Shown here piece after piece: positions 45,146-51,535 of a stretch of 51,535 bases of DNA. The DNA is from Candidatus Altimarinota bacterium (GTDB lineage Bacteria > Patescibacteriota > Gracilibacteria > BD1-5 > UBA6164). The notes under the pieces were generated by a model. That model was not told the origin of the DNA. It searched no databases and was given only the letters and a program-made list of their open reading frames with translations. Position numbers and translations under genes: made by a program. The stretch is taken from the NCBI GenBank assembly GCA_010119095.1, contig SAAG01000002.1:1-51535 (forward strand), written 5' to 3'. The number at the start of each line of letters is the position of its first letter. The first letter of the stretch is position 1.

Positions 45146-47977
45146 ATGTCAGAATTCTTAGAGATTTATTGAGCTAGAACACATAATCTAAAGAATATAA
45201 ATTTGAAAATACCAAAAAATCAAATGGTTGTTTTTACTGGACTTTCATGATCTGGTAAATCAAGCTTGGCTTTCAATACAATTTATAGTGTATGACAACA
45301 AAAATACTTAGAGAGTTTATCAAGTTATGCTCGTATGTTTATTGGTTGAATGAAAGAAGAAGCATTGGTTGATGAGATAAAATGACTATCTCCTACAATC
45401 AGTATAGATCAAAAGACAACCAATCGTAATCCTAGATCAACAGTTTGAACAATTACAGAGATTTATGATTATTATAAATTACTTTACTTAAATATATGAG
45501 TCAGAAAGTGTATTAAATGCGAAAATATAATTAAAAAAGACTCATTAAAACAAGTGCTTTCAGACATATCTTCTTTTGAAAAGGAAACAAGATTTATGAT
45601 AAAAGCTCAGATTTTTTGTAACAAATCATGAATTACAAAAGACTATGTAAAAAAAGAGGTATTAGATAACTGATTTATAAGATTTTCTCTTAATGATGTG
45701 ATTTATACAGTAAATGATGAATTTGTAGTAGATGAAAAAAAATCTTATAATTTAGATATTGTAATTGATAGACTTACGGTTAAAGATTATTCAGATGATG
45801 AATCAAGTGATACAAAAAGACTCAAAGATAGTTTAGATTTGGCTTTTAAAACTTGAAACTGATTTATAAAAATATATTTTATGACCAACCCCGGGGTTGA
45901 AAAAAAATATTCAAATAAGTTTGTTTGTAGTAAGTGTGGGCATATTCCAGAAGAACTGGATATATCATCTTTTTCTTTTAATAGTCATAAGTGAGCTTGT
46001 CCAGATTGTCATTGACTTTGAGTACAGACAGTATTTTTAGAGGAAAATATAATAAATCCAAGACTTAGTTTAGAAGAATGAGCTGTAATCGTTCATGGGT
46101 TTGGATCTTATTTTTTATCTTTGATACAATCAGTTTGAGAAAAACACAACATAAGAACAAGAGTTCCATATAGTGAACTGACAAAAAAAGAAAGAGATTT
46201 AGTTTTAAACTGAACATGAAGCGATTTATATAAAGTTAAGTATACAAATGATGCTTGAAATACAAATACATACACTTCAAAATTTGAATGAGTAATAAAT
46301 ACCCTAAACAGAAGATTTTTTGATAATTCAAATTTGGAAGCTTGAAAACTGGATGATTTTGTAACAGAGATAGAGTGTCCAGTTTGTGAGTGAAAGAGAC
46401 TGAAAAGTGAAAGTTTATCTATTTACATAAACGGTTTAAATATAGGAGATTTAAGTGAATTGTCTGTTTGAAAATCACTAGATTTTATAAAAAATCTAAA
46501 ACTAAATGCTGAAGAAGATAAAACAGTAAAAAATGTACTTAAAAATGCTCGTGAAAGACTTGAATTTCTTGCTTGAGTTTGACTTGAATACATTACTATA
46601 TCAAGAAAAACAAATACCCTTTCAGGTTGAGAAGCACAAAGAATAAGGCTAGCAACTCAGATATGAGTAAAACTTGAATGAATAATATATGTTTTGGATG
46701 AGCCAAGTATTGGTTTACATCCAAGAGATAATGATATGCTTATAAATAATCTAAAAAAACTTAGAGATATAGGTAATACTTTGCTTATAGTTGAGCATGA
46801 TGAGGATATAATGAAACAAGCTGATTATATAATAGATATTTGACCATGAGCATGAATTCATGGGTGAAATATAATAGCAACTTGAACTTATGAAGAGATT
46901 ATAAATAATAAAAATTCTGTAACTTGACCTTATTTGTCAGGAGAAAAAGAAGTTGTTGTTGAAAGAAATAAAAGAAAAAAGGATAAATTTTTAAGTATAT
47001 TTTGAGCAAGTCATAATAATTTGAAAAACATAGATGTACATTTCCCAGCTTGAAATCTGACAGTTGTAACTGGAGTGTCATGATCTGGTAAATCAAGTCT
47101 AGTTAATGACATACTTGCAAATTATCTTGCTAATGAATTAAATAGAGCAAGTAAACAATTTTGAAAATTTAAGTCTATTGAATGATTAGAAAATTTTGAT
47201 AAGGTTCTAGTAATAGATCAATCACCTATTTGAAAAACCCCAAGAAGTAATCCTGCAACTTATACTTGAGTTTTTACCAATATAAGAGAAGTATTTTCTA
47301 TGTCTTATGAATCTCAGGTTAGATGATATGGTCCTGGTAGATTTAGTTTCAATACTCGTGAATGAAGATGTGAAGCCTGTGAAGGAGATTGAGTAAAAAA
47401 GATAGAAATGCACTTTTTACCACCAGTATATGTAGAGTGTGAAGAGTGTAATGGAAAGAGATTTAATCCTGAAACCTTGGCTATTAAGTACAAATGAAAG
47501 TCTATTGCAGATGTGCTTGATATGACAGTAGAAGAAGCAACTTCTTTTTTCTTAAACCATAAAAAGATATCAAATGTATTATGAGTATTAAACGATGTAG
47601 GACTCTCTTATATAAAACTTGGACAATCATCAACTACCCTATCTGGTTGAGAAGCACAGAGGATAAAACTAGCAACAGAGCTATCAAAGAGATCTACATC
47701 TAAAACGATTTTTATACTTGATGAACCAACAACTTGATTGCATTTTCAAGATGTGGAAAAACTATTGAAGATTTTACATTCTCTAGTTGATAAATGAAAT
47801 ACAGTAATTATCATAGAGCACAATATGAATGTCATATTAAACTCGGATTACATAATTGATATATGACCCAATGGTTGAGATTCTGGATGAAATCTAGTTG
47901 TTGCTTGAGATATAGAAGAGGTAAAAAAATGCAAAGAAAGTTTTACTGCAGTAGCAATTAATAAATATCTATGATAA
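45146..47977 (+). CDS. uvrA: UvrABC system protein A
   Basis: A 943-residue damage-recognition ATPase of nucleotide excision repair. Two ABC modules: Walker [13 protein letters not shown] near residue 37 and [13 protein letters not shown] in the second, signatures [15 protein letters not shown] and [15 protein letters not shown], Walker [14 protein letters not shown] and [14 protein letters not shown], plus the zinc modules CSKCG...CPDC and CEACEG...CEECNGKR. The stop is TAA directly after UGA-Gly, overlapping murB by 7 nt. Length is normal. Confidence 0.97.
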
Positions 47978-48861
47978 ATATAAACTACTTACAAACCAAT
48001 GTAGACATATCTAAGTTGTCTAACTTCAAGACTAAGGCTTTCGCAAAGCTATATTTTGAGGTTAAAAGTAGACAAGATGTAGACAAGTTGAAAGAGATAT
48101 TTGATTTTGCAAAAAAAGAAAAACTTAAAGTATTATTTATTTGATGAGGAACTAACCTACTTTTTGCTTTTGATATGTTTGAGTGAATTGTTATAAAAAA
48201 CTGTCTACAATGATGGACTTACGATAAAAAAACAAAGATACTAGAGGCTTATACTTCAGAGAAGATACGGGATATAGCAAAAAGCTTAGAAGATGATTAT
48301 GGACAAGATATATGGCATAGGTTTATAGGATTACCTTGAACCATAGGTTGAGCAGTGGTTGGTAATGCGGGGTGTTTCTGACTTGAGACAGAATGAAACT
48401 TTTTAGAAGCAGAAGTATTAAATTTGTATAACTATGATATTACAATTTTGCAAAAAAACGAGATAAATTTTTCATATAGAAATTCTATTTTTAAAGAAAA
48501 AGAAGGATATTTTATAATAAAAGTTAAATTTGATTTAAATGAAAAAGTAGAAAAATATTCTTCAGAGGTAGATAATATAGATTTTAGAGAAAATAAACAA
48601 CCAAAATGAAACTCTGGAGGAAGTTTTTTTAAAAACCCAAGTAAAGAATTATCAGCCTGAAAAGCAATTGAAGAAGTTTGATTAAAATGATATAATCATA
48701 ATTGAGTATTGTTTAGCCCTTTACATGCCAATTTTTTGATTAATACAAAACTAAATTGAGATTGGAGGGACTTGATATATATGATAGATTTAGCAAAAAC
48801 AAAAGTAAAAGACAGGTTTTCTATAGATTTAGAACCAGAGGTTAGAATAATTACTAATTAA
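47971..48861 (+). CDS. murB: UDP-N-acetylenolpyruvoylglucosamine reductase MurB
   Basis: A 296-residue flavoenzyme that makes UDP-MurNAc, a committed step of peptidoglycan synthesis. FAD motifs: FIGGGTNLLF and FIGLPGTIGGAVVGNAGCFG. Catalytic region NSGGSFFKNPS with the active serine, LEPEVRII with the glutamate, and FSYRNSIFK. The ATG lies inside the end of uvrA. A peptidoglycan gene here agrees with WecA-like, FtsX and YvcK in showing a cell wall. Confidence 0.95.
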
Positions 48862-48874
48862 ATTTTATTTATTT

Positions 48875-49250
48875 GTCATTCCCGCGGAGGCGGGAATCTA
48901 CATTATATTTTTTTCTAGTATATGAATGAATATTACATATATATAATGAGCAATACAAATAACACTGTTTTATATATTTGAGTTACTAATGATATTATAA
49001 GAAGAGTATATGAACATAAAAATAAAATACTGGAATGATTTTCAAATGATTACAATTTAAATAAACTTGTATATTATGAAATATATAACGATATAAAAAT
49101 AGCATTAGAAAGGGAAAAACATTTAAAAAAATGGAATAGAGAATGGAAAGACAATTTAATAAATAAAGTAAATATAAATAGAAACGATTTGTATGAGAAT
49201 CTAATTAATTAGAGCAATACAAGGAAGATTCCCTTCTTCAAGGGAATGAC
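48875..49250 (+). mobile_element. Hairpin-ended element carrying a GIY-YIG gene
   Basis: The gene at 48922-49212 is framed by two 25-bp ends in opposite orientation. Left end (48875-48899): GTCATTCCC, eight bases, GGGAATCT. Right end (49226-49250): AGATTCCC, eight bases, GGGAATGAC, which is the exact reverse of the left arms with a different 8-base loop. Each end can also fold on itself. A shortened copy with the same ends follows at 49281-49413. The G+C-rich ends stand out from the A+T-rich surroundings. I infer a small mobile or repeat-spreading unit of 376 bp; no target duplication is clear. Confidence 0.65.
48922..49212 (+). CDS. GIY-YIG nuclease (UPF0213-like)
   Basis: A 96-residue single-domain GIY-YIG protein: MNEYYIYIMSNTNNTVLYIG holds the two tyrosine motifs (YIYIM, YIG), then VTNDIIRRVYEHKNK with the conserved arginine, and ALEREKHLKKWNREWK with the catalytic glutamate. 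All active-site residues are present, so it should be able to cut DNA. It lies inside hairpin repeats and has a deleted sibling next to it, so it may act on those repeats in a selfish or RAYT-like way. That function is inference. Confidence 0.9.
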
Positions 49251-49280
49251 AGTTATTTTGAAAGTAGTAAAAATGTCTTT

Positions 49281-49413
49281 GTCATTCTCGCGGATGCGGG
49301 AATCTACATTATATTATTTCTAGAAATAGAGTATAGGGGGATGAATAAATTACTATGAAACTCTTAATTAATTAGAGCAATACAAGGAAGATTCCCTTCT
49401 TCAAGGGAATGAC
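49281..49413 (+). mobile_element. Internally deleted copy of the GIY-YIG element
   Basis: A 133-bp unit with the same left end (49281-49305, GTCATTCTC...GCGGGAATCT) and right end (49389-49413) as the full element, including the flanks CTACATTATATT and TTAATTAATTAGAGCAATAC. Most of the gene is missing; only a start-like ATGAATAAA (49341) and the gene-end sequence remain. This is a MITE-like relic. Confidence 0.7.
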
Positions 49414-49442
49414 AATTATTTTGAATAGGTAAAATATAAGTA

Positions 49443-49467
49443 ATATTCCTTACTTTTAGGGAATGAC
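49443..49467 (+). repeat. Third, decayed right end of the hairpin repeat
   Basis: ATATTCC, then a loop, then AGGGAATGAC: a degenerate version of the right-end hairpin, without a matching left end, 30 bp after the deleted copy. Confidence 0.5.
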
Positions 49468-49490
49468 ATAATCTTTAATAAAATACTTTT

Positions 49491-50213
49491 ATGAGTGAAA
49501 AATTGAGAATACATAAATATCTAAGCCAAGCAGGAATCTGTAGTAGGAGAAAGGCTGAGGAATATATAGAAAGAGGTTTGGTTACAATCAATTGAGAAAA
49601 AGCCAAGATATGAGATATGATTGATCCAGAAGTTGATGATGTAAAATTTATGGAAGAAGCTGTCGAAGAACAAAATAATCTTGTCTACTATAAACTTAAT
49701 AAACCAGGTGGAATTGTAACAACTTGTGCATCAACATGAGAAAAAACTATTTTAGACATTGTAGACATCAAGGAAAGAGTTTTTCCAATAGGTAGATTAG
49801 ATAAAGAAACTACAGGGCTTATAATCCTTACAAATGATGGTAGATTAGCTAATTTTTTGATGCATCCTAGGTATGAACATGAAAAAGAATATGTAGTAGA
49901 GACTTTTTGACCAATAAATGATGAACAATTAGAAAAGATGAGAAAATGAGTATTTATACTTTGAAAAAAGACAAAAAAAGCAGATATAAAAAGAATAAGT
50001 TCAGGAAAATTTTTTATAGTACTAAAAGAGTGAAGAAATAGACAAATAAGAAGGATGGTTGAAGCTGTTGAGTGAACAGTAAAGAGATTAAAAAGAATTA
50101 GAATTGAAAATATTGAACTATGAACTTTAGAAATAGGGTGATATAAACACTTATCAAACAAAGAAATAGACTGATTATTTAATAAACTCCAAATAAAAAA
50201 ACTGATAGATTAA
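49491..50213 (+). CDS. RluB/RsuA-family pseudouridine synthase
   Basis: A 240-residue rRNA pseudouridine synthase. An N-terminal S4 domain (LRIHKYLSQAGICSRRKAEE) is followed by the catalytic fold: LNKPGGIVTT, FPIGRLDKETTGLIILTNDG with the active aspartate, and KEGRNRQIRRMVEAV. RluB/RsuA enzymes modify 23S or 16S rRNA; the exact site is not clear. The stop lies inside a terminator palindrome and overlaps the next gene's stop region. Confidence 0.92.
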
Positions 50214-50228
50214 TCTATCAGTTTTTTT
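50195..50228. terminator. Bidirectional terminator between convergent genes
   Basis: ACTGATAGATT and AATCTATCAGT meet with no loop (50201-50222), flanked by A-run and T-run. It includes the stops of both the pseudouridine synthase and the coiled-coil gene. Confidence 0.9.
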
Positions 50229-50890
50229 ATTTCTCTAACCTCATTTCTGATATTTTTCAAAATAGCTATAAAGCTATTTTTGACATCATTTGATGAATTA
50301 AATGATAAAGAATTAAAATTTATTAATCTTTTATTTTCACTTTCAAGTTTTTTAATATGTTCTATTATCAAATCCTTGTTTTCTTGATTCCCTTGTTTCA
50401 TTTTCAAAGAAAGCTCTATTGTAAATATACTTAAGCTTTTGGAAAGTCTTTTTGATAAATCTACATACTTATTTTTTGATTTCATTGTTTCTATTTCAAC
50501 AAGACTTTTTTTAAGTTTTAAATATGATTTTACTCTTGGATTTAATGTTTTAAGTTCATCGATTATACTTCTCATTACCTCTTCTGCTGTATTTTTTTCG
50601 ACACTTATTGTTTGTATTTTTCTCAAGGCAAGAATCATCCTCTCGATTTTTTTTAAAAAATTGTTTATTTCAGAATCTCAATTAATATCATATTTTTCAT
50701 TAAATGTTTCAATTTCAGTTTTCAATTTTTTTAAGTATTTTTCTATTAATCTTGCTCAATTTATGTTATTTGAAGTATTTTCTACACTTGGATTTAGATC
50801 TAATTTTATATCATCACGATAAGAAATTGCAAAAGCTTTGTTTGCAAATAAGATAAAAAATATAGTAATTAGAGATAAAACCTTTTTCAT
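50210..50890 (-). CDS. Secreted coiled-coil protein
   Basis: A 226-residue exported protein: signal peptide KKVLSLITIFFILFANKAFA, then an almost wholly helical, lysine/glutamate-rich body (ARLIEKYLKKLKTEIETFNE; IKKLESENKRLINFN). No catalytic motif or cysteine is visible. It could be an extracytoplasmic structural or adhesion protein. The stop overlaps the neighbouring convergent gene by 4 bp. I do not recognise the family. Confidence 0.8.
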
Positions 50891-50955
50891 TAATTATTAT
50901 TGTTTATTGTTAATTATTAGTTATTATATTCTTATAATTTATTAATCAAGATTTT

Positions 50956-51336
50956 ATGATTAAATTTGTTAAATTCTTTTTTTCATGAGTAGCAACATAT
51001 GGTATAAATATGGGCTTAACTTACATATTAATCAGCTTTTTTTTATTATCAAAAGATATTTCATATTTTATTTCGATTTTGATAATTACTATTATAAACT
51101 TTATTATTTCTTTAAAATTTACTTTTAAAAAATGATATTCTCATACGGTTTTTGTAAAATATGTTGTTATTTTATTGTTATTTTCAGCACTAAACTACAT
51201 ATTAGTAGTTATGATTAAGAATTATTTAAGAACAAATTTTTATTTATTGATTTTTATTGTTACAACAATGATTTTCTTTTTAAAATTTATTGTATATGAT
51301 AGATATGTCTTTAAAAAAACAGTTATTAATTACTAA
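50956..51336 (+). CDS. GtrA-like membrane protein
   Basis: A 126-residue protein with four TM helices, of the GtrA family: FVKFFFSGVATYGINMGLTY in TM1, FIISLKFTFKKG after TM2, and the ending FLKFIVYDRYVFKK with the typical Arg-Tyr-Val-Phe. GtrA proteins help move lipid-linked sugars across the membrane for surface glycan modification. This would fit the WecA-like enzyme at 33.6 kb. Confidence 0.82.
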
Positions 51337-51345
51337 TTATATATC

Positions 51346-51535
51346 ATGATTGTTGCTCTTGATCTAGAAACTACAGGATTATCAAAAGAAAAAGATTTTA
51401 TTATAGAAATTGCTTTAGTAAAATTTGATGAAATTACATTTGAGATAATAGAAGAATTTTCTACTTTGGTTAATCCAGGTATAAAAATACCAGACCTAAA
51501 TACAAATATAACTTGAATAACAGACGAAATGGTAA
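51346..51535 (+). CDS. DnaQ-like 3'-5' exonuclease, 5' part
   Basis: Cut by the window end. The first 63 residues show ExoI motif IVALDLETTGLSKEKDFIIE with both catalytic acids (D-x-E), then VNPGIKIP and NTNITGITDEMV, the usual sequence of DnaQ/DEDD exonucleases. Whether it is a Pol III epsilon subunit, a nuclease-helicase fusion or a stand-alone exonuclease cannot be seen. It begins 9 bp after the GtrA gene. Confidence 0.85.

Noticed and set aside
48875-49467. CRISPR array
   Set aside because: The repeats are inverted pairs with hairpins and unequal spacing around a gene, without regular spacers or cas genes.
49688-50161. 157-codon minus-strand open frame
   Set aside because: Shadow of the RluB/RsuA pseudouridine synthase on the plus strand.

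Overview
The window comes from a very A+T-rich bacterial genome in which UGA is read as glycine rather than stop (genetic code 25). In almost every gene the standard code stops at UGA where a conserved glycine is expected. Examples are the Walker A loops of IF-2, Era, UvrA and the VirD4-like ATPase, the MurB FAD loop and the SHMT glycines. Reading UGA as Gly turns these fragments into about 49 full-length, tightly packed genes that all end in TAA or TAG. This code, the simple cell wall, the pilus genes and the many small secreted or membrane proteins point to the Patescibacteria/CPR lineages Gracilibacteria or Absconditabacteria (SR1).

Layout. 1-4.9 kb (minus): a frameshifted secreted protein at the edge, then yvcK, an HD hydrolase, alaS and a small unknown gene. 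5.0-10.6 kb (plus): an AbrB-type regulator, then a lipoprotein membrane-fusion protein and an RND pump. 10.6-14.4 kb (minus): a large secreted protein with an apparently dead trypsin fold and SLH-like tail, and an aminotransferase. 14.5-22 kb: a type IV secretion-like island. It has a VirD4/TraG-like ATPase and three pilin-like membrane genes on the plus strand, meeting three more pilin-like genes and a helical-repeat protein on the minus strand; the stop codons abut with no gap.

22-30.7 kb: translation and RNA genes (jag/khpB, infB, era, rpsF-ssb-rpsR, thiI) with a cyclic-nucleotide-binding-domain protein, an O-methyltransferase and ftsX. 30.8-39 kb: queA (plus), then a minus-strand run of fmt, a type IV pilin-like gene, a WecA/TagO-type glycosyltransferase, a membrane protein, a UMPH-1-type nucleotidase, glyA and a CtpA protease. 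39.3-45 kb (plus): two unrecognised membrane genes, an M17 aminopeptidase, a DUF1653 gene, comF and a zinc-ribbon protein. 45.1-51.5 kb (mostly plus): uvrA-murB, a hairpin-ended GIY-YIG repeat element with an internally deleted sibling, an RluB/RsuA pseudouridine synthase, a secreted coiled-coil protein (minus), a GtrA protein and the start of a DnaQ-type exonuclease.

The least explained parts are the hairpin-ended GIY-YIG element (48875-49467), the amplified pilin-module island (17381-20815) and the degenerate secreted protease (10638-13106). I saw no tRNA, rRNA, CRISPR array, classical transposase or prophage.
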